Below, piece by piece: positions 34,087 to 44,099 of a stretch of DNA of 64,000 nt. The stretch is from Protopterus annectens (taxonomy: Eukaryota; Chordata; Ceratodontiformes; Protopteridae). How positions within the stretch are numbered: the stretch's first letter is position 1; every line of letters begins with the position of its first letter. The stretch lies in contig NC_056733.1 of assembly GCF_019279795.1 (NCBI RefSeq), positions 1,121,311,862 through 1,121,375,861 on the forward strand, written 5' to 3'. The translations under genes and the position numbers were made by a program. Below the pieces are notes generated by a model that worked only from the letters and a program-made list of their open reading frames with translations, was not told the DNA's origin and searched no databases.

Positions 34087-35821
34087 ATGTCAGACAAAGT
34101 TAATAATTGCATTTCATGTGGGAAGCAAATACATCATAAAGATCTCCATTCCTTCTGCATTCCTTGCTTAGGCCCAGACCACAACGTCTCGGCCTGTCGT
34201 TTTTGTGCTAGATTCAATGAAAGCACTATTAAGCGTCGGGCGGAGTTCGCCCAACACTATTTTGGTAAAAAGTTTAATTATATTATGTCGTCGGATACTC
34301 TACTCCAGTTTTGAGTAAAAGACGCAAAGATAAGGACCGACATACGAGGACCGCGACTTCTACCGACACCACGCTAAAGCCGGCTAGAGGTGCTCTGGTT
34401 CAGCGAGGTGCCCACGCAGCCCCTGAGTACCGATGACGCTTCTTTAGCGGTGTCTTCTGTGCCCGAGGTCGCAGGCTCCTCGGCCCCCACTCCGACTACA
34501 GATACCGACGCCACTCTTGGCGGGGAAACTTAGAGCTTAGACAGGCCTGCCACCTCAGGCCTTCCTCTTTTTCCATTAAGGCTTTCACAAAATCTAAAGC
34601 AGCCATGAAAACTAAGACCAGCTCCACAGAGCCTCTCTCAAGGCCCCATGCCTAAAAAACAGATGCTCAAAATGGCTGAGGATTTGATTACTCTTATCAG
34701 GGGTTCTCAACCCCCCTCGGACAAAAGGCCCAGATTGGAGGAAGACTACCCTTCCTCAGACCAAGCCTCTATTACCTCAGAACATTCTGAGGAACAGGAA
34801 TATTCATATTCCCCTTTTGAAGATTCTGATGCTGAGGAGTCAATTCCCTCTGTCCCGAGGACTATTCTTTTGGGGAAACCTTACATACTTTGAGGGAACA
34901 CTTTCACTGGGAATGTCAAGATTACTCAGATTCCAAGAAAAGGCTCAGGGATTTTCTCTTGCTTCCTCAGCACAGGCCTCTGGCTATCCCTCCTGTCTTG
35001 GATATATTAGATGATGTGTATACAGAAGCCAGCCTCAACCCAGATTCTTTACCTCCAGCTCCTGTTAAACCTGACCGGTATTACCGGGTTCCTGATTCAT
35101 ACCAATTCCTATACAAAAGCCATACTGCTGACCCAGAAACTATTTCACAGGGTCCCAAAGGAATTAAGGCCTCTACTGCCAAAAATCCATTACCTTCAGA
35201 GAGAGATTCCAGAGCTTTAGAAAGGTGGGGGAAAAAGGTATACACCTCGGCCACTTTAACCATGAGGGCATTAAACTGTCAGTTCCATATGTTAGTGTCA
35301 ACAGTTTTTGTTCTCGGTTGAAAAGCAAAATGACACAACCTGAGCAACCAGATGTAAAGGAGTTGCAGGATTTGTTGCATAGTGCAGAGCAAGTGGGTAA
35401 ACATACCTTGCAATGTGGTTTTGATGCTTTAGAGGCCTCATGTAGAGCTGCTGTTACAGGGTCCGTCATACGTAGACATGCTTGGCTCAAAGTGCAAACC
35501 TTACCAGATCATGTCAAAGCTAAATTACTAGATGCACCTCTTTTGGTGTTAAAGCTGAGTAGGTACTAAAGAAAATGGAGGAAAAGGCAAGATCAATGCA
35601 AACAGTGAAAGATTTCCTACAGGTACAACCTCCACGTTTCAGCAGAAACTGGCCTTCAAAAAATTGGTCCTTTCCAGCCACGGACAGACCTCAGAGGTAG
35701 ATACAGGCGCCCGAGGGGTAGAGGGCAATCTCAAGGATCATTTAGAGCCAGACAATGGCAAGCACCTACACCAAGAGGTGGAGAAGATAGATCACAGTCT
35801 TTCATAAAGCAGACACAATGA
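34087..35821 (+). pseudogene. gag-like ORF1, copy E
   Basis: ATG 34087 opens MSDKVNNCISCGKQIHHKDLHSFC with a complete Cys/His cluster, but the frame ends at 34314. Later blocks: the KMAEDLITLIRGSQPPSDKRP segment from 34648, the TLREHFHWECQDYSDSKKRLRDF-type region from 34890 through RYYRVPDSYQFLY, and KKVYTSATLTMRALNCQFHM up to 35321. In a shifted frame follow ELQDLLHSAEQVGKHTLQCGFDALEAS and HVKAKLLDAPL. The Arg-rich tail reads to TGA 35819-35821, which overlaps the RT ATG at 35818. Confidence 0.8.
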
Positions 35822-37869
35822 CTTTTCCCCTCTGCATGCCAAGCAAAGCTTTAATGGCAGCACCTTTAGGCGGAAAACTGGCTTTATTTTCAAAAAATTG
35901 GCATTTCGTGACAAAAGACAAATGGATTTTGGACATTATAGACAGAGGCTACAGATTCCACTTTCACACCCTTCCAAAAATGAGAGGCATGCCAAACCTG
36001 CCACAAAATCAAAGGGCAGAGGCACGAAAACAGATTTCAGCTCTCATGGACATGAAAGCTATTCAAGAGGTACCTACAAAAGAACAGGGTCAAGGTTTTT
36101 ATTCCAGACTATTCCTGGTACCAAGGAAGGACAAAGATTGGAGACCTATTCTGGACCTATCCATCCTAAACCCATATTTATTCGTACCAAAATTCAAGAT
36201 GCTCACATTACAGCAGCTTCTTCCCATGCTGGGCAAGGAGTCTTGGCTGGTAACATTGGACCTCAAGGAGGCAAACCTGCATGTCCCTATCAGACAAGAT
36301 TGCAGAAGATACCTCAGATTTCTTGCAGGTTCAACCCATTATCAATTCTCTGCATTGCCCTTTGGCTTATCTACTGCGCCCAGAGTGTTCACGAAATGCC
36401 TGGCATCAGTAATTGCCTTCTGCAGACTTCAAGGGATACAAATATACCCATATCTGGACGACTGCCTGATCCAAGCGGACAGCAAGCACATACTTCTGAA
36501 ACACCTGGCGTTTGTAATAAAGTTGTTGAACTTTCTGGATTACACAGTCAACAAAAAGAAATCAAAACTTATACCCTCTCAATCAATAATTTTCCTGGGT
36601 GCCAGCTTGAATACAAACACCCAGATGGCCTACCTCACGCCAGAGAAGCAAGGGGAGCTATCTCAATACTTCAGAAAAATGGCAACCTTCACCAGGCTGA
36701 CTGCAAGGAAAATCCTGCAGGCTCTGGGATTCATGGCATCTTGCATACTGCTGATCCCATGTGCAAAGCTGCATATGAGGAAACTTCACTGGTACCTAAA
36801 AAAACTTATGGTCTCAACACAGCCACAGTTTGGAAATAATTATACCACTCATTCCATGTCTTAAAAAGGAATTTCTGTGGTGGGCTCAAGCATGCCAAAG
36901 GAACACAGGTCTCCCCTTCTGCATGCCTCAAGCAAATCAAATCATCACAACAGACGCCTCGGACTACGCCTGGGGGGCGCACATGTCAGATCATTGCATT
37001 CAGGGCAAATGGTCCCAAAAGGAAAAGCACCTACACATCAATCAAAAGGAAATGCTAGCAGTACAAAATGCTATTATGGCCTTTCAAGACCTACTGCATC
37101 CAGGCCAGCTATTGATAAGGACAGACAGCACCACAGTGATGTGGTACATAAACAGGGAGGAACTCATTCATACCCCTTGTGCAGACTAGCCATGTCCCTT
37201 TGGAACACGGCTCTGGAATTGCAAATCCAGCGTCAAGCACAATTCCTGCCATGGAAGGAAAACACGCTGGCAGACAACCTAAGCCGAAATATGACAGATC
37301 CTCACGAATGGAAGTTGCATCCTCAAGTTTTCGCAAAGATAATTCGGGCATGGGGATGGCCAGACATAGATCTCTTTGCTACCCACAAAAATTACCAACT
37401 GAAAAAATTTTGCTCAAGGACCTATCATCCACAGGCCTGGAAAGTGGACGCACTTTCCTTCAATTGGACAGCATTGACAATCTATGCCTTTCCACCTTTT
37501 TCTCTGCTGCCCAAAGTTCTATTAAAAGCTAGAGCAGAGAGGCCAAAGATGATTCTCATTGCTCCAGACTGGCCAAGGCAACACTGGTATCCACTCCTAA
37601 AGAGCCTGACGCATTCCCCACCATGGACCCTGCCTCTAGTGCCTCTTCTGTTGACCCAGCACAGTTTCAAAACTCTTCACAGTCAACTGAAAACCCTCAA
37701 TCTAGCCGCATGGAGGATTCCTTTATTTCCCAACAGACTCTCCTCTCCCAGGTGGTGCAGGATGTCATCTTGGAGGCCAGAAGACCTTCTACTAGAAAAG
37801 CCTACTCCGCCAAATGGAAACTGTTTTGTGCCTGGAATCAGAAAAAGGGCCAGAATCCTTGGGTACTAA
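35818..37869 (+). pseudogene. RT-RNase H with methyltransferase-like block, copy E
   Basis: The most readable RT in the window. ATG 35818 overlaps the gag stop (ATGA), and the frame is open to 36864 with RPILDLSILNPYL, TLDLKEANLHVPI, SALPFGLSTAPRVFTKCLA and catalytic YLDDC (36451-36465). A one-base gain in an A-run (about 36799-36805) shifts into the next frame. There RNase H follows (TTDASDYAWGAHM, HINQKEMLAVQNA, RTDSTTVMWYI), until a second indel near 37155. The third frame gives ENTLADNLSR and then the block PDIDLFATHKNYQLKKFCSR...YAFPPFSLLPKVLL...APDWPRQHWYPLL, ending at 37869. The last 247 nt overlap YR out of frame. Confidence 0.87.
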
Positions 37870-38748
37870 ATTTACCTCACATATTACAGTACCTAGCTGA
37901 GATGTTAAACAGTGGACTTTCCTTCTCCTCCATCAAGATCCATGCTTCAGCCATTTCTGCACAGTACAACACTGATCCTCCTTTATTCTCTCATCCTCTC
38001 TTAAGACAGTTCCTCAGAGGGGCTAAGAATACAAAACCCCCAAGGAAACCACCAGTACCTGCTTGGGACCTAAACTTCATTTTAGAAAAACTGACCCTGC
38101 CTCCATTTGAGCCAGCTGCTTCAACAGAACTGCAATATTTGTTATGGAAAACAGCCTTCCTTCTGGCTGTCACCTCAGCATGCAGGGTTTCGGAACTACA
38201 AGCCCTCATGGCTGTGCAACCTTTCATCATTTTCCATCAGGACAGAGTTTCCTTACGAACCAGCCCTTCCTTTATGCCAAAGGTAGTATCCAGTGTAGCC
38301 TTGACTCAGACTATCCACTTACCTACCTTTTATCCTAACCCACAAAACAAAGGCGAAAGACTTCTACATTCCTTGGATATTCACAGACAACTTCGTTATT
38401 ATTTGGACAGAACAAAGCCATTCAGAAAATCAGAGCAAGTCTGTGTCCTATGCTACAGGTGCTCAAGGAAAGGCCATTTCAAAATGGATAGCCCACTGCA
38501 TACACTTTTGTTACTCATTTCATGGAAAAACTGTATCTACAAGCATCAGATCTCACTCCACAAGGGCCACAGCTACCTCTGCAGCTTTCCTCAGGGGGGT
38601 TCCTACCAAGGATATTTTGGAAGCAGCTACTTGGAGTTCTGTGCACACTTTCTCCAAACACCATCACCTTCCACTATACTCTAAATCTAGAGCGGGCTTT
38701 GCCACAGCAGTCTTGCAGGGCATCCTTGCTCCTCCTAGTTCCACTTAG
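37623..38748 (+). pseudogene. tyrosine recombinase, copy E (frameshift, catalytic Tyr replaced)
   Basis: ATG 37623 (MDPASSAS) leads an open frame through LEARRPSTRKAYSAKWKLFCAW, WDLNFILEKLTLPPFEP and TSACRVSELQAL, which keeps the catalytic Arg although the preceding Arg is Cys. It continues to RQLRYYLDRTK; a frameshift near 38440 then moves to the frame ending at 38748. There HSTRATATS (His-x-x-Arg) and ATWSSVHTFSK follow, but the position of the nucleophile in KHY reads His (codon 38662-38664). Five residues (the KQTIS of other copies) are also missing near 38476. The enzyme would be inactive for strand cleavage. Confidence 0.85.
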
Positions 38749-38780
38749 TGCCTGCCACCCCTTTTTAGCTTTGGGATTCT

Positions 38781-38879
38781 ACCCATCTGTTATGACTGCA
38801 GCTGTATGCACGATGAACATAGTACAGTTTTGTACCTACCATAAATGTAGATGTTAGAGTGCTAATACAGCTGCAGTCC
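38781..38879 (+). repeat. internal complementary region, copy E
   Basis: Left half (to 38820) is complementary to the left terminus of E (33843 onward, with the 3-base difference noted there). Right half (38821-38878) is a perfect reverse complement of the last 58 bp of E, including the E-specific gctaatacagctgcag. Confidence 0.93.
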
Positions 38880-39160
38880 AGGTTTTCCTCCCTCCATCCC
38901 CACTTGGGACAGGCCTTATGACAAACACCTCCTCATACAACCTGATTGGGGTATTCTTTTATGGTGCATTTGCTGGCACACTACTGTTTTTTGATTATGC
39001 ATTCTGCTTTTTTATTAAATCGCTGCAGTTCTTTTTGGTTTTGTTGCGCAACTCCGAGAGAGAAGAAAGCAGCGTGTGGCTTTTGCTGTTTTTTGATTAT
39101 ATTGCATTGCATTATTACATAAGTTTGTTTTGCCTTCCTTCTGGGGGCACCTGACATCTG

Positions 39161-39363
39161 GGGCAAGAAAAAATGGCGTTGGCTGCCTCTTGTACCCCTG
39201 CCGCACTGACGTCAGGGAAGAAGTGACTACAAATGACGCCGGACCTAGACTTTGGAATTCGGCCGACCGCGGACCCGCCTGATGGCAGGATAACCTATCT
39301 GTTATGACTGCAGCTGTATTAGCACTCTAACATCTACATTTATGGTAGGTACAAAACTGTACT
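39161..39363 (+). repeat. right inverted repeat (39161-39318) and extension, copy E
   Basis: Complete version of the E repeat, with TGACGTCA at 39207-39214, followed by the 45-bp right-end extension to 39363. Its completeness shows that the shorter left repeat is a secondary deletion. Confidence 0.85.
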
Positions 39364-39807
39364 GTATCCAGTGTGGATCTTAACCAGACATTCACCTGCC
39401 AACATTTTACCCAAATCCACAGAACAAGGGGGAGCAGATTCTGCATTCTTTGGACATGCACAGACAACTAAGATTCTATTTAAACAGGACCAAATCTCCA
39501 AGAAAGTCTGAGCAGCTATTGGTAGCATTTGCTGCAGGGTCAGAGGGGAAGGCTATATCAAAGCAGACTATTTCTAAGTGGATAAGCCACTGTATTCGTT
39601 TCTGCTACTTGCACCATGGTAAACCTGTGCTTAAGGGGATCAGATCACATTCCACCTGGGCTGCCTCTACTTCAGCAGCTTTTCTCAGAAGGGTTCCAAC
39701 CAAAGACATTCTAGAAGCATTATAATTTGCCTCTCTTCTCCAAATCCAGGGCAGGCTTTGCCACTGTAGTTCTGCAGGGCCTTATAACCACTCCTAATGC
39801 TGTTTAG
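39364..39807 (+). pseudogene. tyrosine recombinase of copy D, 3' part
   Basis: Continuation of the D recombinase after the E insertion. In the frame from about 39450 it reads MHRQLRFYLNRTK, AFAAGSEGKAISKQTISKW, then HSTWAAS: the catalytic Arg of His-x-x-Arg is Trp (TGG, 39657-39659). At about 39718 the sequence jumps from ILEA to the segment after KHY. About 40 nt are lost between two short agcattat-like repeats, which removes the ATW-x-x-x-HTF block and the nucleophilic Tyr. This recombinase was probably dead by several independent lesions. Confidence 0.82.
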
Positions 39808-39839
39808 TTCCATCCTCCCATTCATAGCTTTGGGATTCT

Positions 39840-39940
39840 ACCCAACTGTAATGACTGCAACAGTGAAACACGAACATAGTACAGTTGTGTACACTTACCA
39901 TAAATGTAGATGTCTGAGTGTATTCACTGTTGCAGTCCAG
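39840..39940 (+). repeat. internal complementary region, copy D
   Basis: Complementary to both ends of D: left arm to 29305 onward (lacking one gaa triplet), right arm to the end at 40483 with a couple of mismatches. It pairs with a terminus more than 10 kb away because E was inserted later. Confidence 0.88.
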
Positions 39941-40061
39941 GTTACCCACCCGCCATCCCCCTTTCTATACCTTTTCTTTCCTTCACTATACACAAAAACC
40001 TTTGTGGTGTATTTGCTTTTAGATGAAGGTAAAGTTTGTTTCTAAAAGTGCATTTATATAT

Positions 40062-40281
40062 ACTGCGGTGGTGGTGCGGTAGCGTTGTCACCAGACAGAT
40101 GTTGCCCGTTCGATTCTCAGAGCGTCTTCTGTGTAGCAACATGTGTGAATGGGCGTTCCTTTGTTTAAGGTTGTGAGTTAGGCCCGGCAAGCCAGTACGT
40201 AAAAATCTACTGCCAGTCATTAGAGGACCGGAGTTTCTTTGTGGCGACCCCTAAATATAAAGTCTCTTTTTTTTTTTTTTT
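40062..40281 (+). mobile_element. tRNA-derived SINE inserted in copy D
   Basis: About 220 bp absent from the corresponding place in other copies (between ICR and right repeat). The head carries a tRNA-like region with a good RNA polymerase III B box gttcgattc (40108-40116) and an A-box-like ggtgcggtagcg 25-35 bp upstream. The body ends with tgtggcgacccct (about 40240-40252) and a T-rich tail. The 12-base tgtggcgacccc is shared with the 3' end of the RTE LINE at 55028, suggesting that LINE family supplies its mobilisation machinery. Target duplication is not clear. Confidence 0.7.
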
Positions 40282-40290
40282 GCTGCTCCC

Positions 40291-40483
40291 CATATAAAAT
40301 GGAGTCAGCTGCATGTTTTATACCCCTGACGTCATGGAAGAAGAGACCGCAACCGACGCAGGACCCAAGACTGTTATTCAGGCCGGCTGAGGTCTACTTG
40401 CAGGGAGATGACCCAAATGTAATGACTGCAACAGTGAATACACTCTAACATCTACATTTATGGCAAGTGTACACAACTGTACT
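40291..40483 (+). repeat. right inverted repeat and extension, copy D
   Basis: It matches the reverse complement of the left repeat of D from the TATA-like segment outward (gcatgttttatacccctgacgtcatgg). The innermost gggcaag part is missing next to the SINE. The extension ends at 40483. Confidence 0.8.
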
Positions 40484-40592
40484 GTTTTAAGGTAGCTTAT
40501 TAGATTAGGTAGCTTAGATATTTTCTCTCCTTTTCATTTCCTGCCCTCTTCCACTTCACTGTTTCTGACTGTGTGTGTGTTTTGGTGGTAGG

Positions 40593-41150
40593 ATGGACAA
40601 GGAGTTTAAGAAGTGCATCACCTGTGGGCATAAACTGCCCTCCCAGGATGAAAACCGTACATGTTAATGTCTTGATCTGGGGCATTTGGACTCCGGTTGC
40701 TTCATCTGAGAGAGCTTCGGCTCAAGTGCTATTAGCTAGTGCTATGCCAAGCTGTTAAAAGGGCTTTTGCCCTCCAGCTCATCCAGCAGTATTTCTACTT
40801 CCAAGGCTTTTCCCCAGATCCCAAGACTAGCTCAGAGAAGTTTTGGCTGAGATTCTAGGCATTCCAAGAGGGGAGCGCAAGATAATGTCTTCGGCCTCCA
40901 CAGTTAGGATGGCCCCTTGGGTCCTCTGGATTCAAAGGTCACCCTTCTTTCAACCTCCCTGGTAATATCAGCACAGTCTCCGTCCCCATGTTGGAGCTGA
41001 TCACCTTTAGTGCAGAAAACACACTGCAGAATTGGAAAATTGTCTAAATTGGATAGGGATGTCAGTGGTTGTGAACAGTACTGCCTGTCCAAAACCTCCT
41101 GGTTCTTATAGGAAATCTGAGTCCACCAGAGGTGGGTAGAAACCCACTTC
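40593..41150 (+). pseudogene. gag-like ORF1 of old YR element X, N-terminal part
   Basis: ATG 40593 begins MDKEFKKCITCGHKLPSQDE and continues, through a stop, into CLDLGHLDSGC. The spacing C-x2-C-x12-C...C-x4-H-x4-C is the same as the Cys/His cluster of the DIRS Gag proteins in copies A-H, though the residues around it differ. This marks it as the start of gag of a different, older YR retrotransposon. Copy D lies only 110 bp upstream, in its leader. The region decays after about 40900 and is cut by the Penelope-like element; the limit at 41150 is approximate. Confidence 0.65.
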
Positions 41151-41299
41151 CTCTCCCTCTTGATTCAATGAACAACAATGAACTGAGGTTCAAAAGGTCT
41201 GATTAAGTAGTTTTAAGCTACGAGCGTGAATACCCCGAGCTAAGGAGGAGTGAGAGGGTAAGAAACAAAGGCTATTGTAACAACTGGCAACATCCTCAG

Positions 41300-44080
41300 G
41301 CGAGGTTTCAAGGAGCCAGACTGAAAAACAAGAACTGGAGGACTTAGATTTGCCCTCAGTTAATGATACCAGTACTGAACTTTCAGTTGATGGACCTTTA
41401 GAATTGAACGATCATTCAGAGCAGTCTACTAATGTATGTATAGTTGTCTATAACGACCAGAAAGACTTTGCAGTGTATAATTATTCTGAGCTAATTATTG
41501 ATGAGGCCACAGCCGACCTCCTCTCAAAGGGAATAACTTGTGTACCTTGTAAAAAGTTCAGTGTTGTAGAGACGCTAATAGATTTAAAAATGTATTTAAG
41601 GAAATTGAATTTGTGTTTAATGCAAGACACCATTTTTCAGACCAACACTAACACCAGTAGCATTTTTAGAATTAGTTCCACCTTTAACACCCCCCTCTAC
41701 TTCCTAAATTGGCAATATGTGAGAAATTATGTGAACTTGACCTATATAATTTAGATTCTTTAAATAAGAATAAACAGGCAAGCGCGTAATTTTGTCAGCA
41801 TGAGTCTGAATGAACGCGACAGGTTAACTCTACAAGAACAATGATGTAAGAGTAATGAAAGCTGACAAGGGGGGTGGCGTGGTAATCATGAACGCTTCTA
41901 TGTACACAGCAAAAAATGTTATCTCTTCTGGACACAGCAAATTACATAGAGGTATCCCTAAACTAATTGAACACTGCATATAAGTAAATTTATGGTCAAT
42001 TAACTGACCTATTCCTTGAGAGAAGGATAGATCTTTCCCTATACAATTACCTGAACATTATTAGCCCAAGGGTCCCAGTGTTTTTTGGAATCCCTAAGAC
42101 CCACAAAAGTCTTTTAGATCCACTTATGAGACCCTTAGTGGAAGGTAGGGATTCCATCACTACGGCATGTGCCCAATATTTAGACCCCAAGCTCAAGAAA
42201 ATATTACAAAAAGAATATCAGATATGCAAGGATTCCTGGACCTTTTTAGAGCAGGTCAATAGAGTTGAGTACAATGAGAGTGGCTTATTGGTCACTATAG
42301 ATGTCAAGGATTTGTATACAGTCATCCCACACAGCATTGGTCTTGACTGGGTTAGCGATTTATTATTAGAACATAAAGTAAACCAGGAGAAAAATTTTAA
42401 TTTTAGAACTACTTGAACTAGTTTTAAAAAATAATTACTTCTCTTTCAATGACGGATACTTTTTGCAGTCAACTGGAGTGGCCATGAGATCAGCTTGTGG
42501 AGGGGCATTTGCGAATATGGTCATGGCACACTGGGAGAGGAACTTTATTTTTAAATCCCAGTTTTATTGTAGTGTCAAGTTGTTTCAGGATGACATAAGT
42601 TTAATTCGGAAGGGGCCCTCTTCTGAGCTTGACGAGTTTTTACAGTACCTCGATGCTACAACCACATTGTTGCGGTTCACTTGGGTAATTGATGTTACCT
42701 GTATGAAGTACTTGGACGTACACTTGTTCAAAGATACACTTACTGGAAGGTATGCTGCAAGGATTCACAGAAAAGAAACTTACTCCAATTCTTTTTTGCA
42801 TTGCACCAGTTCCCACCCCAACCACCAGATGAGGTCAGTGGTAAAAGTGCAACTTGTCCGAGCCGCCCATATGATCTCTGGGGAAGAGGATTTTACAGTT
42901 GAGTGTAGCAACTTGAAATCTGTTTGAAAGGAAAGCCTATCCTGCAGAACTTGTCAACGAGCCCAGTGATGAGGTCACACAAAAGAAAGGCCATTTCAAG
43001 CCTGTAGTTGGTATCCATACCATTGACAGTCCACCTGCTATAGGGATGAATAGACTGGAGGAGAATAAAAGTCCCTTTCTTAGATCTTTAACAGTCACCT
43101 TTAATTCTGGAAGTTCATTTTTAGTAAAAACTGGGATATTTTAATAGAAGATAGAGACGACATAACTGACTTGGGAGATAAACTATTAACATACAGAAGA
43201 GGTCAGAATTTAAGACCTCCTTAGAAAGGGACACAATATCAAGCCGGTGTGGCATGTATAAGTGCGAGTCGTGTAAATGGTGTCACAAGGTTAAAACTGG
43301 CAATACGTTTTCTATTAACAACATGGTCTTTAAAGTAAAAGGGAGGTACAATTGCTCTTTCAAAGCAGTTGTGACCAGTGCTTAGCGTTTTACGGCGAGA
43401 AAATTCAAGGCAAGAATCTATGAACACGACTATGCCATCAGGAAAAATAACATGAATAATGCACTGGCTAGGCACATCCATGACAATAGCCACAGCTTCA
43501 GTTTTATGGCTGTTGACCATGTTACTGTTGGTGACACGTTACCCTGGGGGCTTCAATTGGAGTTAAAAGAATTGAGATGGCAGATCCTTTTGCATGCAGA
43601 CAAATGGCGTGGCATTTAATGACAAGACATCAATTACCCGTCTTAAAAACCAAAAGCCTTCGACAGGAAGAAAATAGTACAAACTTAACCATTCTGCACA
43701 AGCACCTTATGAGAAGATTTAAAAATATTTTACAATTTTGGTAAAAACATTAAAGTGACTATTTTGATACTGACAACTTTTTAATAGTTCAACTTGGTTT
43801 GCTAATTCAGTTTTTTACAAACATTCAACTTTTAGAATTATTTTTAGTGTATATGCATATTTTTTAAAGTGAAGTGTTATAACAGCAAAGGGTTAACTAC
43901 ATCTCATTTTACTACTGGTTCAGCTGGTTTTCTGTGTCCAATCAGAATGTGTTAGAAGGTATTAAAATGTATTTAAACATTAACTCTTATCTGAAGTTAA
44001 CATTGTGTTAACGAAGGTGCTCAGATTGATTTTTATTGGTTTTATTCAGCATTAAAGTTTGCTTTTATTCAACATTTTTG
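41300..44080 (+). mobile_element. Penelope-like element (PLE)
   Basis: A Penelope-type retroelement inserted in gag of X. Coding remains occupy 41350-43640, followed by an AT-rich 3' tail with repeated attaaagt/gtttt words to about 44080. It has the hallmark combination of a PLE-type RT and a C-terminal GIY-YIG-endonuclease-like region. Stops and frameshifts show it is old. The boundaries are estimated from where X-like sequence ends and resumes. Confidence 0.75.
41350..43640 (+). pseudogene. Penelope-type reverse transcriptase with GIY-YIG-like region
   Basis: Recognisable pieces in order: an N-terminal segment with LLSKGITCVPCKKFSVVETL (about 41520), KADKGGGVVIM (41858-41890), and VPVFFGIPKTHK with MRPLVEGRDS (about 42075-42160). 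Then come LLVTIDVKDLYTVIPH (about 42286), the TGVAMRSACGGAFANMVMA motif (about 42472), and catalytic FQDD (42583-42594, usually YIDD). MKYLDVHLF follows near 42706. At 43250-43610 comes the endonuclease part: a Cys-rich CGMYKCESCKWCHK, then ARIYEHDYAIRKNN and NALARHIHDNSHSFSFMAVDH. The GIY-YIG core itself is broken by a stop/frameshift near 43383. Confidence 0.75.
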
Positions 44081-44099
44081 TGTTTGGTGTTTCTTGGGA

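Larger units (their letters stand above)
33843..39363 (+). mobile_element. DIRS-type YR retrotransposon, copy E (inserted in YR of D)
   Basis: Complete 5.52-kb DIRS inserted in the YR gene of copy D. Flanks read ...aaggtggt and gtatccagtgtgg..., which rejoin to aaggtggtatccagtgtgg, as found unbroken in copy B (14743-14763, one extra g). Only the two bases gt are repeated at the junctions, in keeping with DIRS integration, which makes no long target duplication. The ORFs are among the best preserved here: RT-RNase H has two frameshifts and YR one, plus a substituted catalytic Tyr. Confidence 0.93.
29305..40483 (+). mobile_element. DIRS-type YR retrotransposon, copy D, split by copy E
   Basis: The left end atgttcttcgtg is at 29305. 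The element is interrupted at 33842, inside YR, by copy E, resumes at 39364 and ends with caactgtact at 40483. The two parts sum to 5658 bp, or about 5.44 kb after removing the SINE at 40062-40281, equal to a full-length copy. It belongs to the B/G/H subfamily. Every ORF is damaged. Confidence 0.9.

Noticed and set aside
40080..40130. A possible tRNA gene
   Set aside because: Pol III boxes are present, but there is no complete cloverleaf, and the segment continues into a SINE body with a tail and interrupts copy D.
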